NCBI RefSeq assembly: GCF_900120375.1
Contig: NZ_LT635480.1
Span: 1,800,001-1,864,000, forward strand
DNA: 64,000 bases
Direction: 5' to 3'
DNA from: Ndongobacter massiliensis
Lineage (GTDB): Bacteria > Bacillota > Clostridia > Tissierellales > Peptoniphilaceae
Both the position numbers and the translations under genes were made by a program. Under the pieces are notes generated by a model, which did not search any database, was not told the origin of the DNA, and was given only the letters and a program-made list of their open reading frames with translations. Each line of letters opens with the position of its first letter. Positions within the stretch are counted from its first letter, which is position 1. Of this stretch, positions 18,114-26,915 are shown one piece after another.

Positions 18114-18141
18114 TGAATAATCGACGAAAATTCGCTACAAT
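18113..18141 (+). promoter_or_regulatory. Promoter of the purine riboswitch transcript
   Basis: TTGAAT and TACAAT are separated by 17 bases. Initiation is expected near 18148, just before the aptamer. Confidence 0.7.
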
Positions 18142-18154
18142 GAGCTTCTTGAAT

Positions 18155-18226
18155 GGCTGTTGTTTAATGCCCTAATAGGGTGGGCAGTTTCTACACGATA
18201 CCGTAAATATCGTACAATAACGAGCT
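18155..18226 (+). promoter_or_regulatory. Purine riboswitch, guanine class (C at the ligand-pairing position), slightly variant
   Basis: The hallmark joining region GTTTCTAC, the P3 hairpin ACGATA-CCGTAAA-TATCGT and the P2 hairpin TGCCC...GGGCA are all present. The junction J3/1 reads ACAAT, giving a C at the base that pairs the ligand (position 74 of xpt numbering) and hence guanine or hypoxanthine preference. Relative to the usual aptamer, the 21-75 pair appears swapped (U-A instead of A-U) in a compensatory way. P1 can pair GGCTGTT with AACGAGCT with one bulged A. The downstream permease and deaminase genes fit. Confidence 0.82.
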
Positions 18227-18228
18227 CT

Positions 18229-18303
18229 CAACAAGCCCGATCGGGCTGACAGAGCCGGCAACCGCCGATTCATCTGTTGTCCGAACCGAAGGGCTTGTTT
18301 TTT
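18229..18303 (+). terminator. Expression-platform terminator of the purine riboswitch
   Basis: AACAAGCCC (from 18230) pairs with GGGCTTGTT ahead of a run of Ts (18298-18303), enclosing about 50 bases. An alternative local hairpin, AGCCCGATCGGGCT, competes for the left arm and could act as the antiterminator. Confidence 0.65.
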
Positions 18304-18355
18304 GTTTCCATTTTTCCCTTCGGATCCATGCGAATGTGTAGGTAAGGAGGAAAGT

Positions 18356-19678
18356 ATGGAAAAAATCTTTCGCATCAAAGAAAAAGGCAGTACCACGCGC
18401 ACCGAAGTCATCGCCGGACTGACGACCTTCCTGACGATGATTTACGTTTTGGCGGTGCAACCCTCCGCCATGGTCGGCTTCGGTGGGCAGGCGACATTTA
18501 CGGACGTCAGCGGGGCGGTTATCCACCGGGAGGGGCTGCTGCTCCTGTGTGCGCTCGTGACTGCAGGTATCACGCTGCTCATGGCCTTTTACACCAATAT
18601 GCCGCTGGCGCTGTCAACCGGCATGGGGACTAATTTCCTGATGGGCAGCCTGCTTCAGCAGGGAGAGCTGTCCTTCGGCGGCATTATGGCAATTATTCTG
18701 GTCTCTGGCATCGTATTTGTCGTGCTCAGTCTGCTCGGCATCCGGGAGTTGATCGTTACCATCATCCCGAAAAACATTAAAGTCGGCATCTCCGCTGCCA
18801 TCGGGTTTTTCATTGCCTATCTCGGGTTCAAAAACAGCGGCATTGCAGATTTTTCCGCCGGTATGGCGCTGGGAGAGATTACCTCGCCCGCCGTATTGGT
18901 GGCACTCGGCAGCCTGGTGCTCATCGCCGCCCTGACGGCATTGCATATCCCCGGAGCTATTCTCATTGGCATCATCGTTCCTACCGTGATCGGCATTCCC
19001 CTGGGACTGACGCAAGTGCCGCAGCAAATTGTTTCCATGCCAAATTTCAGCACGGTCGATCATCTCATCTTCAACTTGGACTTTTCCTATGTGTTCTCCA
19101 GTTCCGGCTTTGTATTGATGTTTATCGCCTTTTTCAGCGATTTCTTTTCAACACTGGGGACGGTGCTGGGCGTTGCCGGAAAGGCCGGCTTTTTGGATAA
19201 AGACGGAAACTTCCCGGAAATTGCCCGCCCGTTCATCGTCGATGCCATAGGGACTTGTGTCGGCTCTTTCTTCGGCTGCACGACGATTACGACCTTTGTT
19301 GAATCATCTGCCGGAGTAGAAGCGGGTGGGCGTACCGGACTTACCGCTCTTGTCACATCACTGCTGTTCTTTCTATCGGTATTTTTTGCTCCGCTCTTTC
19401 TGATCATCCCCGATTTTGCCACCGGACCCGCACTGATTTTTGTCGGGATTTTGATGATTTCCGGCTTGAAAGACATTGAATTTTCCGCATTGGACGATTC
19501 GTTCGGCCCCGTGATCATGCTTTTGTTTACGGTTTTCACCTCTTCCATTGCCAACGGCATCAGCCTGGGCATCTTGGCGCATGTGTTGATTAAACTCTGC
19601 ACGGGAAAAGGGAAGGAACTGCATCCCGCCATTTACGCCCTCTGCATCCCCCTGATTGGTTACTTTATTTTCAAGTAG
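18356..19678 (+). CDS. AzgA-type guanine/hypoxanthine permease, riboswitch-controlled
   Basis: A 440-residue polytopic membrane transporter of the AzgA/PbuG branch. FIAGLTT-like VIAGLTTFLTMIYVLAVQP, TGMGTNF and ESSAGVEAGGRTGLTALV are the characteristic segments. The ATG at 18356 follows AAGGAGGAAAG; in-frame upstream codons lie in the riboswitch leader. It is a paralogue of the permease at 9991-11367. Control by a guanine-class riboswitch predicts uptake of guanine or hypoxanthine when purines are scarce. The adenine deaminase gene follows 26 bases later. Confidence 0.9.
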   Translation: MEKIFRIKEKGSTTRTEVIAGLTTFLTMIYVLAVQPSAMVGFGGQATFTDVSGAVIHREGLLLLCALVTAGITLLMAFYTNMPLALSTGMGTNFLMGSLLQQGELSFGGIMAIILVSGIVFVVLSLLGIRELIVTIIPKNIKVGISAAIGFFIAYLGFKNSGIADFSAGMALGEITSPAVLVALGSLVLIAALTALHIPGAILIGIIVPTVIGIPLGLTQVPQQIVSMPNFSTVDHLIFNLDFSYVFSSSGFVLMFIAFFSDFFSTLGTVLGVAGKAGFLDKDGNFPEIARPFIVDAIGTCVGSFFGCTTITTFVESSAGVEAGGRTGLTALVTSLLFFLSVFFAPLFLIIPDFATGPALIFVGILMISGLKDIEFSALDDSFGPVIMLLFTVFTSSIANGISLGILAHVLIKLCTGKGKELHPAIYALCIPLIGYFIFK

Positions 19679-19704
19679 CGACGCAGTTATAGAAAGGAAA
19701 AATC

Positions 19705-21498
19705 ATGCGCATTCCAAGCGAAAATCAAAACGCCCTCATCGATGCGGCGATGGATCGCATTTCCTGCGATTTAGCGATTTGTAATACAAAATATGTCAAT
19801 TTATTCACCGGAGAAATTTATCCGGCGACGGTCTATGTTCACAAAGGATTTGTTGTTTTTGTCGATAAAGACGATGCGTCTAAGCCAAAACATGCGCCGA
19901 TGGAAACGATCGATGCCGCGGGGCGTTATATCGTGCCCGGCTTGATTGACAGTCACATTCATATTGAAAGTACCATGTTGACCCCGCGCAATTTTGCAAA
20001 AGCGGCGTTGCCCTGCGGTGTGACGTCCATCATTCACGATCCGCACGAAATCACCAATGTCTACGGAGAAAGAGCGGTGCGCTATATGCATGATGCCGCG
20101 CTGGATCTGCCCATGCGGCAATTCTGCGACATTCCTTCCTGTGTGCCTTCCGTTCCTGGGCTGGAGACGACCGGTGCCGTTTTGGAGGCGGATGCCGTGC
20201 ATCGTTTGGCACAGCTGCCGAATGTGATCGGTCTGGCGGAAGTCATGGATTTTGTCGGCGTTACGGCAAACAGCGATCGGATGTGCGCAATGATCGCCGC
20301 GGCGCGCGAAGAAGGGCTGTATATTCAGGGTCATGTCCCGGTGGCGGATCCGCGCACGATTGCCGCGTATTTTATCGGGGGACCGACTACATGCCACGAA
20401 AGTCGTTCTGCGGAAGAGGCGCTGGTGAAATTACGTGCTGGCATGACCGTGGATGCGCGGGAATCATCTATTTCCAAAAATGTGGAGGCGATTTGGAGTG
20501 GACTTAAAGAGCTACCGGTGCGTCGCCGTCTGAGCCTCTGTACCGACGACCGCGATCCGCATGACATCATCACCATCGGGCATCTGGATGCCGTGCTGCG
20601 CAAGGCGATTGCTGTCGGCATGGATCCGGTGGAAGCGTTGACCGCATGCACGCTGCACACCGCGGAAGCGGCACACATCGAAAATCTCGGTGCCGTGGCG
20701 CCGGGCTACGCGGCAGATTTCCTATTGGTCGATGACTTAACGGAGTTTTCGGTTCATTCCGTGTACACGCGCGGACAAAAAGTAGCAGAAGACCGGAAGC
20801 TGTGTACCGACATTCCGGATCTTTCGTTTGATCTGGAAAAAGAAAACAGTGTGAATTTGCCGGAGCTTACCCTGTCCACATTTGAATTGACTGTGCCGGA
20901 GCATTTGCGGGGACAAAAAACGGTGACGGTGCGCTGTATGACCTACTCCAAGCCGGATTCGCTGTATGCAATCTGTACAGAAGAAGAGTTACCAATTAAA
21001 GACGGGTGCGTGGATATCAGCGGGCGCGAGGATTTGTGCTATGTGGCGATTTTGAATCGTTTTGGCAAGGGGAATATGGCCCACGGCATTATCAAAAACT
21101 TCGGATTGCAGGCGGGCGCAGACGCGTCGACAATTTCGCACGACAGCCATAATTTGTGCATCGTCTACAAAGATCCGCAATCGGCATTGGCCTGTGCGCG
21201 TGCGCTTGCGGCATGCGGCGGCGGGATTGCCGCGGCAAAAGACGGGGAGCTCTTCGAATTGTTACCGCTTCCGGTGGGTGGGCTGATGTCCCGTTTGCCG
21301 GCAGAAGAATTATCCCCGCTGGCGGGAAAGATGAAAGAGGCCCTGCGCGAACTGGGGTTGCAGCAGGAAAATCCGCTGCTTCGCATCGCATCCATCGCGC
21401 TGATCGTCATTCCTGAAGTTAAATTTTCGGACCTTGGTCTGGTGGACGTCAATCGACAGTGCATCTTGCCCCTTTTCCCGCAAGAAGAGGAACAGTAA
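19705..21498 (+). CDS. ade: Adenine deaminase (canonical)
   Basis: Converts adenine to hypoxanthine and ammonia. At 597 residues it shows the full set of family motifs: PGLIDSHIHIESTML, HDPHEITNVYG, PSCVPSVPGLETTGA, GLAEVMDF, QGHVPV, STDDRDPHDI-like CTDDRDPHDI and the C-terminal SHDSHNLCIV. It is co-transcribed with the riboswitch-controlled permease. The second, divergent copy is at 8224-9981. A good intrinsic terminator follows. Confidence 0.94.
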   Translation: MRIPSENQNALIDAAMDRISCDLAICNTKYVNLFTGEIYPATVYVHKGFVVFVDKDDASKPKHAPMETIDAAGRYIVPGLIDSHIHIESTMLTPRNFAKAALPCGVTSIIHDPHEITNVYGERAVRYMHDAALDLPMRQFCDIPSCVPSVPGLETTGAVLEADAVHRLAQLPNVIGLAEVMDFVGVTANSDRMCAMIAAAREEGLYIQGHVPVADPRTIAAYFIGGPTTCHESRSAEEALVKLRAGMTVDARESSISKNVEAIWSGLKELPVRRRLSLCTDDRDPHDIITIGHLDAVLRKAIAVGMDPVEALTACTLHTAEAAHIENLGAVAPGYAADFLLVDDLTEFSVHSVYTRGQKVAEDRKLCTDIPDLSFDLEKENSVNLPELTLSTFELTVPEHLRGQKTVTVRCMTYSKPDSLYAICTEEELPIKDGCVDISGREDLCYVAILNRFGKGNMAHGIIKNFGLQAGADASTISHDSHNLCIVYKDPQSALACARALAACGGGIAAAKDGELFELLPLPVGGLMSRLPAEELSPLAGKMKEALRELGLQQENPLLRIASIALIVIPEVKFSDLGLVDVNRQCILPLFPQEEEQ

Positions 21499-21515
21499 GG
21501 CAACGATACGTAAGA

Positions 21516-21543
21516 AGCGGGCAGACATCTGTCCGCTTTTTTT
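21516..21543 (+). terminator. Intrinsic terminator of the permease-adenine deaminase operon
   Basis: AGCGGGCAGA and TCTGTCCGCT form a near-perfect stem around a CA loop, followed by seven to eight Ts. Confidence 0.85.
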
Positions 21544-21556
21544 GGTTGCGCGCTTG

Positions 21557-21565
21557 TGTTATTAT
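21557..21565 (+). promoter_or_regulatory. Extended -10 promoter candidate of the yybS-gdpP-rplI-dnaB operon
   Basis: TG, one base, then TATTAT, 18 bases before the start codon. No good -35 is present because the preceding terminator T-run occupies the region. Confidence 0.3.
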
Positions 21566-21583
21566 GGGCACAAGGAGAAGACT

Positions 21584-22543
21584 ATGACATTTGATTTTGA
21601 CAAAAATTCGGGCTGGATCAATGCGCTGGCAACCGCCTGCCTGGGGGTGGCGCTCTACTATGCGCAGACCCAGCTGTTCGGTCTATTTGCCGCGATCCTG
21701 CTTTTTCCGTATGCGACCCTGTGGGTGAAGGAAAAACCCCTGTGGTTTTTTCTCAGCATTGTGTTTGGAGCGGCGCTCTGCTGGCTCCTGATGGATGCGG
21801 CGTCCGCAGTGAATCTACTGACACTGAGTTTGGTGGGCCTTGTGATGGGGGTTCTGATCAAGCGCAAGACGCCGATCTGGAAAGAGGTGTTGCTGGGGGC
21901 TGTGACTTTGGCGCTCGTTTCATTGGGGGCCTTTTTTGCCCTGCAATGGTTGACCGGCGCAGGCGGCAATCCGTTGGAACAATTGCGCGATGATATTGCG
22001 GGGATGTTTTCAGCGGCGTTGGAAACGACGGCGCAGAACATGCCGAAAGAGATGGCGCAGTTTGCACAGGGCATTGCCGTTGCCCAAATTGTGCAGCGTA
22101 TTGTACGTATGTTGCCCGGGCTTTTTATGGCCGGCTATCTGCTGTTGAGTTTTACGAATCTCGGGTTTTCCCACGCAATTCTGCGAAAAACGGGGACGGA
22201 CGTGTTGCCCATGCCACTTTCCGCATTTCAATTGCCCAAGACCATGGGCTATGCGGCACTGCTGGGGGCTGTGGGCGCGTACTTGATGACGCGTCTGGGC
22301 GGAACCTGGGGCACAGTGGGCTCCAATGTAAATTTCGTCCTGCTTGCATTGCTCTTTTTCAACGGGTTGGGTGCATTTGATGGGCTGAGTCGAAAACTGC
22401 TTCCAAGTGGACTGCGGATTGTATTGGCTTTGCTGTTGTTGGTCGTGTTGCGCTCGTGGATTGCCTTTGTGATCTTAGGGGGACTGGACATATTTTGGAA
22501 TCTTCGAAATCGTCCGATGCCGCAGTTCGGAGGACAACGATGA
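21584..22543 (+). CDS. YybS/DUF2232 family membrane protein
   Basis: A 319-residue integral membrane protein with about eight hydrophobic segments, of unknown function. The assignment rests on topology and on its position immediately upstream of gdpP, rplI and dnaB, the same order as yybS in Bacillus. The ATG at 21584 follows AAGGAGAAG. The stop overlaps the gdpP start (ATGA). The rpsF-ssb-rpsR genes that usually precede it are absent here; the purine genes occupy that side. Confidence 0.82.
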   Translation: MTFDFDKNSGWINALATACLGVALYYAQTQLFGLFAAILLFPYATLWVKEKPLWFFLSIVFGAALCWLLMDAASAVNLLTLSLVGLVMGVLIKRKTPIWKEVLLGAVTLALVSLGAFFALQWLTGAGGNPLEQLRDDIAGMFSAALETTAQNMPKEMAQFAQGIAVAQIVQRIVRMLPGLFMAGYLLLSFTNLGFSHAILRKTGTDVLPMPLSAFQLPKTMGYAALLGAVGAYLMTRLGGTWGTVGSNVNFVLLALLFFNGLGAFDGLSRKLLPSGLRIVLALLLLVVLRSWIAFVILGGLDIFWNLRNRPMPQFGGQR

Positions 22544-24537
22544 AGAATCGACGGATGAACGGCGATCTGACGCAGATGGATTGGCGCGACGTATGGGTGG
22601 TGCCCCTGCTCACCGGATTCCTTACGATCGGTCTTTTTCTGTGGAATTCGATGGCGGGCGTGATTGGCGTATTGGTGACCGGCTTTTTGGGCTACTATAC
22701 CTTTGTGCGTGAAAAACAGGCGGCAGATCGCACGAAGCAGGCCATTGAAGCGCTGAACGAAGATTTTGATGAAGTAACAAAAAATGCGGTATTCGGCATG
22801 CCCTTTCCCATGGCGGTATTGAATGCGGCGGGGAATTTTCTCTGGTATAATTCACGGTTCAAAGCGCTTTTTCACATTGAAGAAACCTTTTTGGGAAAAT
22901 CTTATCGCGATGTGTTTGCGACGGTTTCCATCGATACCTTGTTGCAAAAAACGAATGTGCCGTTTGCCGTGCAGATGGACGGCAAGACGTTCCAGTTTTA
23001 CCACAATTGCACCGATGGCGAGAATCACGAGCGCCTGTTGCTGCTCTATGGCGTCGATGATACGGAAAATGAGGCAGTGCGTCAGGCATGGCGAGAACAG
23101 AAACCCGTCGTGTTGAGTATTCATTTGGACAACTACGACGATTTGCGGACGAATACTGCGGAAGCGGATCGTCCCATGCTGTTTGCGGAGATCGATCGCA
23201 AACTCAACGCCTTTGCCAATACCTACGAGGCCCTATTGGTCAAATACGAGACGGATCGCTATCTCGTCGTCATGGATGCACTTTCCTTTGCTTCGGTCGA
23301 GCGCGACCGCTTTCCCGTTATGGAAGAGGTGCGCCGGATTCGCATGGGCAATGACATTGATCCGACGCTTTCACTGGGCGTCGCCTATGGGGATCGAACG
23401 CCGGCGGATTTATTGACGGACGCCCGCGCTGCGATTGATATTGCACTGTCGCGCGGCGGATCGCAGGCGGTCATGAAAGAGGGCGACAATCTGCGGTATT
23501 TCGGGGGAAAGAATCAGGCGACGGAGCGCCACACGAGCGTTCGCGCAAGGGTCATTTCTCATGCAGTCAGCAAGATGGTGGAAGAGGCTTCGGAAGTCTT
23601 TATCATGGGGCACACGAATCCCGATATGGACTCCTATGGCGCCTGTTTAGGGATGCTCGCCTTTGTACAAAAGAAGGAGACTCGGGGCTATATTGTTCTG
23701 GACGGCATTTCGCCGGCGATTGAGCACCTCTATAAAAAATCATTGAAAGAATTGCCCATGCTTTCGGAAATGCTCAAAGATCCGAGTCAGGCGGTGGAGT
23801 TGTACAAACCGAGCTCTCTCGTCATTGTCGTAGACAACCATCGCTTCCATTCGACGGCTTGTCCGGAATTGGTGGAAAAGGCGGAAAAAGTCATTATCAT
23901 CGACCATCACCGCCGCGGGCGCGATTTCATTCAAAAAGCGACCATTTCCTATATTGAACCCTCCGCGTCAAGCGCATCGGAGATGATTACTGAGATGTTG
24001 GGATATCTCGATGAAAAAATCAAGCTGCCCAGCGTGGTGGTGGAAGGACTGCTTGCTGGCATTACCGTCGACACAAAGAACTTTTTCTATCAGACGGGGG
24101 CGCGGACCTTTGATGCGGCGGCTTTTTTGAAGCGACACGGCGCGGATTCCATCGTTGTCAAGCAACTGTTCAAAGATGATGCGGATTTGGTGCGCTATCG
24201 CTCCGAGGTCATTGCCCAGGCGGAGGAGTTTGAACATCACACGATCATCGGGCGCTTTGATCGGAATCTGGAAGGCTCCACACTCATTGCATCACAAGCG
24301 GCGGATGACCTGTTAAATATTCGGGGCATCGACGCCTCTTTTGTGCTGACGCGCGTGAACGGACAGATCCACATTTCCGCGCGCAGTCTCGGCGAAGTTT
24401 CCGTGCAGATTATTATGGAAAAATTGGGCGGGGGCGGTCACCTCACCGCATCGGCAACGCAATTGGCGTGCCCCATGGATGAGGCGGAGGAACAGCTGAA
24501 AGAAGCGATCCGCGCGTATTTTAAGGAGGAAGAATGA
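22540..24537 (+). CDS. gdpP: Cyclic-di-AMP phosphodiesterase GdpP
   Basis: Membrane-bound enzyme that hydrolyses c-di-AMP to pApA and so affects potassium, osmotic and cell-wall homeostasis. In 665 residues it has two N-terminal membrane helices (about 15-60), a PAS-like haem-binding domain (about 80-165), a degenerate GGDEF domain (about 180-310) and a DHH-DHHA1 phosphodiesterase module. The module shows MGHTNPDMDSYGA near residue 360, VVDNH, the DHH motif in IIDHHRRG, and the C-terminal GGGGHLTASA. The ATG overlaps the yybS stop and follows a GGAGG site. Confidence 0.95.
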   Translation: MKNRRMNGDLTQMDWRDVWVVPLLTGFLTIGLFLWNSMAGVIGVLVTGFLGYYTFVREKQAADRTKQAIEALNEDFDEVTKNAVFGMPFPMAVLNAAGNFLWYNSRFKALFHIEETFLGKSYRDVFATVSIDTLLQKTNVPFAVQMDGKTFQFYHNCTDGENHERLLLLYGVDDTENEAVRQAWREQKPVVLSIHLDNYDDLRTNTAEADRPMLFAEIDRKLNAFANTYEALLVKYETDRYLVVMDALSFASVERDRFPVMEEVRRIRMGNDIDPTLSLGVAYGDRTPADLLTDARAAIDIALSRGGSQAVMKEGDNLRYFGGKNQATERHTSVRARVISHAVSKMVEEASEVFIMGHTNPDMDSYGACLGMLAFVQKKETRGYIVLDGISPAIEHLYKKSLKELPMLSEMLKDPSQAVELYKPSSLVIVVDNHRFHSTACPELVEKAEKVIIIDHHRRGRDFIQKATISYIEPSASSASEMITEMLGYLDEKIKLPSVVVEGLLAGITVDTKNFFYQTGARTFDAAAFLKRHGADSIVVKQLFKDDADLVRYRSEVIAQAEEFEHHTIIGRFDRNLEGSTLIASQAADDLLNIRGIDASFVLTRVNGQIHISARSLGEVSVQIIMEKLGGGGHLTASATQLACPMDEAEEQLKEAIRAYFKEEE

Positions 24538-24983
24538 AAGTTATTTTACTGGAAGATGTGAAGGGGATGGGAAACGCCGGAGATCTGGTGAATGCCAAAC
24601 CGGGTTATTTTCGCAATTATTTAGAAAAAAATCGTCTGGCCGTGGAAGCGACGCCCGATGCCGTCAAGCGCTGGAAAGAAGCCAAGAAGCGGCAAGCAGC
24701 GCAATTGGCGAAAGAAAAGGAAGAGGCGCAGGCACTGATCGGAAAGCTGGAGCAACTGAAAGTAAAAATTCCGGCGAAGGCGGGCACGGCGGGACGACTG
24801 TTCGGCTCGGTGACCGCACAGGATATCGCCAATGCGCTGGAAAAACAGGAAGGGTTGTCTCTCGACAAAAAGAAGTTTGAACTCAAAGAAAACATTCGGA
24901 CGTTGGGAGAATACACCATTGATGTGCGGGTGTACCCGGAGATGGTGGCGCGTTTGCCAATTCAGGTGGAAGAACAACAATGA
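24534..24983 (+). CDS. rplI: 50S ribosomal protein L9
   Basis: A 149-residue protein of the large ribosomal subunit. The N-terminal domain MKVILLEDVKGMGNAGDLV...GYFRNYL is followed by the long connecting helix (about 45-75) and the C-terminal rRNA-binding domain. The ATG overlaps the gdpP stop, and its own stop overlaps dnaB, so the operon is translationally coupled. Confidence 0.97.
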   Translation: MKVILLEDVKGMGNAGDLVNAKPGYFRNYLEKNRLAVEATPDAVKRWKEAKKRQAAQLAKEKEEAQALIGKLEQLKVKIPAKAGTAGRLFGSVTAQDIANALEKQEGLSLDKKKFELKENIRTLGEYTIDVRVYPEMVARLPIQVEEQQ

Positions 24984-26329
24984 CCGAACACGCGTTACAA
25001 CCGTCCAGTGAAAGTGCGGAACGCGCCGTTTTAGGTTGCGTTTTTTTGGATAACGTGACCTTTAATATCGTAGCGGAAAAATTGCGCTACGATGATTTTT
25101 ACGTCCCGAAAAATCAGGCAATTTTTACGGCGATGGCGACCCTTTCGGCACAGGCGGAGCCCATTGATTACCAGACGATTGAAGAGGCCCTGCGCCAGGC
25201 GGGCATGCTGGAAAAGATCGGCGGTATGGCCTATGTGACCGGTCTGATGGACGAAGTGTTTTATGTCGCCAATTTGGAAAGCTATATTGAAATCGTCAAG
25301 GAAAAGGCGGTTCTTCGGGCGCTTTTGCGCCTGGGAAACGATGTGAGCGCACGTTCCATCGGCGGCACCGAGAGCGCTGCGGCAATTTTGGACCACTTGG
25401 AGTCTTCCGTTTTGAAGATCGGACAAGAGCGGTTGAACGAGGGATTGGTGCCGCTGCGGGAAACTTTGGAAGAGACTTTGACGCGCATTTCCGAGTTGTC
25501 CCGCAGTCAGGGGCAGCTGACGGGGCTGACGACGGGCTTCACCGATCTGGACAAGCAGTTATCGGGACTTCAAAAATCGGATCTCATTTTGCTGGCGGCA
25601 CGTCCTTCAATGGGAAAAACAGCACTCGGGGTCAATATTGGATTGAATGCCGCGCGAAAAAAGGATGCACTCGGTGAATATTCGAATAAAGTTGCGATTT
25701 TCTCGCTGGAAATGAGCCGTTACCAGCTGAATCAGCGGATGCTTTCCATGACTTCGGGGATCAATCTGCAAGATATTATTTCTGGCAATATTGAAGGAAA
25801 ATGGGAGGAGCTCTTAGCGGGCATTGACCTTTTGAAAAAACTTCCGATTTTCATCGACGACACGTCGGCAATCTCCATTCAGGAACTGCGCTCTAAGTGT
25901 CGTCGCCTGCAGATGGAGGGCGGGCTGGATCTGGTTGTCATCGACTATCTTCAGCTCATGACCGTTGAGGATGTGCGCCGCGCGGAAAATCGGCAACAGG
26001 AAATTTCCGCAATTTCAAGAGGACTCAAAGCGCTGGCGAAAGAGCTGGATTGTCCGGTTTTGGCGCTTTCACAGCTTTCCCGCAAGGCGGAGTCGCGGGA
26101 GAAAGCGCGACCGCAGATGAGCGATATGCGCGAATCCGGAGCCATTGAACAGGATGCGGACGTCGTTATGCTCTTGTACCGGGAAGATTATTACAACCGT
26201 GAAACGGAGCATCCGAACGTGACGGACGTCATTATTGCCAAGCACCGCAATGGGCCGACCGGCGTGGTGCAGCTGTACTTCACGAAGGAATTGACGAAAT
26301 TCGGAAACATCAACTATGTGGACAGCTAA
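24980..26329 (+). CDS. dnaB: Replicative DNA helicase DnaB
   Basis: Hexameric 5'-3' helicase of the replication fork (called DnaC in Bacillus), 449 residues. The N-terminal helical domain (about 1-150, PSSESAERAVLGCVF) is followed by the RecA-like domain with Walker A ARPSMGKTALG near residue 210, Walker B VVIDYLQLM and the arginine-finger segment KHRNGPTG. It forms a replication cluster with dnaD (26912) and dnaI (27789) downstream. It overlaps rplI by four bases. Confidence 0.96.
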   Translation: MTEHALQPSSESAERAVLGCVFLDNVTFNIVAEKLRYDDFYVPKNQAIFTAMATLSAQAEPIDYQTIEEALRQAGMLEKIGGMAYVTGLMDEVFYVANLESYIEIVKEKAVLRALLRLGNDVSARSIGGTESAAAILDHLESSVLKIGQERLNEGLVPLRETLEETLTRISELSRSQGQLTGLTTGFTDLDKQLSGLQKSDLILLAARPSMGKTALGVNIGLNAARKKDALGEYSNKVAIFSLEMSRYQLNQRMLSMTSGINLQDIISGNIEGKWEELLAGIDLLKKLPIFIDDTSAISIQELRSKCRRLQMEGGLDLVVIDYLQLMTVEDVRRAENRQQEISAISRGLKALAKELDCPVLALSQLSRKAESREKARPQMSDMRESGAIEQDADVVMLLYREDYYNRETEHPNVTDVIIAKHRNGPTGVVQLYFTKELTKFGNINYVDS

Positions 26330-26915
26330 CCGGAGACGCGTTGCGCCGAAGCTGACGGGGGAGCGCTTGATCCTTCGCCCACTGTGCGAAGAGGATGTCC
26401 GACGATTGGGACGGTGGCGGGATAATCCCTCTCCGCTGCTATGGGGGTACAATTACGGAAGCCTTTCACCGAGGGAGCGGGAAACGTGGCTGTATACAAA
26501 GCAGCACGGGCGCAACCTCTACTTTGCCGTGGATGCACCGGAAGCCCCCCTCGTTGGCTACTTGGGAGCAAAACGCATCAACCGTTTTACGCGCTCGGCG
26601 CTATTTGGCATCGTCTTTTCGCCGGACGGACAGTCCAAGGGATATGGCACGGAGGCGATGGCGCTTTTTCTGGACTTTTATTTCCGGCGGTTGGCGATGC
26701 GGCGCTTGGAGTTGGAGGTCAATCAGTTTAATACGCGGGCGATGGCTCTGTACCGCTCATTCGGCTTTCAAATTGTGGCGGAAAAGGAGGAAGTCTTCGA
26801 AAATCAGGCACTCGATTTTTCCGATCCTCTACTGGTGGACGCGCGCGCGTATTTCACGCGGCGGCAAGCGACCTGGTACAGTAAATTGTGGGTGATGCGA
26901 AAGGAGAAAAGGTGA
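26316..26915 (+). CDS. GNAT family N-acetyltransferase (RimJ/RimL-like)
   Basis: A 199-residue acetyl-CoA-dependent acetyltransferase. The N terminus GERLILRPLCEEDVRRL is typical of the RimJ/RimL group. The acetyl-CoA loop reads QSKGYGTEA near residue 108, followed by RLELEVNQFNTRAMALYRSFGF. The start overlaps dnaB by 14 bases and has only a weak ribosome binding site. The acceptor is unknown: ribosomal protein N termini or a small amine are both possible. Confidence 0.85.
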   Translation: MWTANRRRVAPKLTGERLILRPLCEEDVRRLGRWRDNPSPLLWGYNYGSLSPRERETWLYTKQHGRNLYFAVDAPEAPLVGYLGAKRINRFTRSALFGIVFSPDGQSKGYGTEAMALFLDFYFRRLAMRRLELEVNQFNTRAMALYRSFGFQIVAEKEEVFENQALDFSDPLLVDARAYFTRRQATWYSKLWVMRKEKR

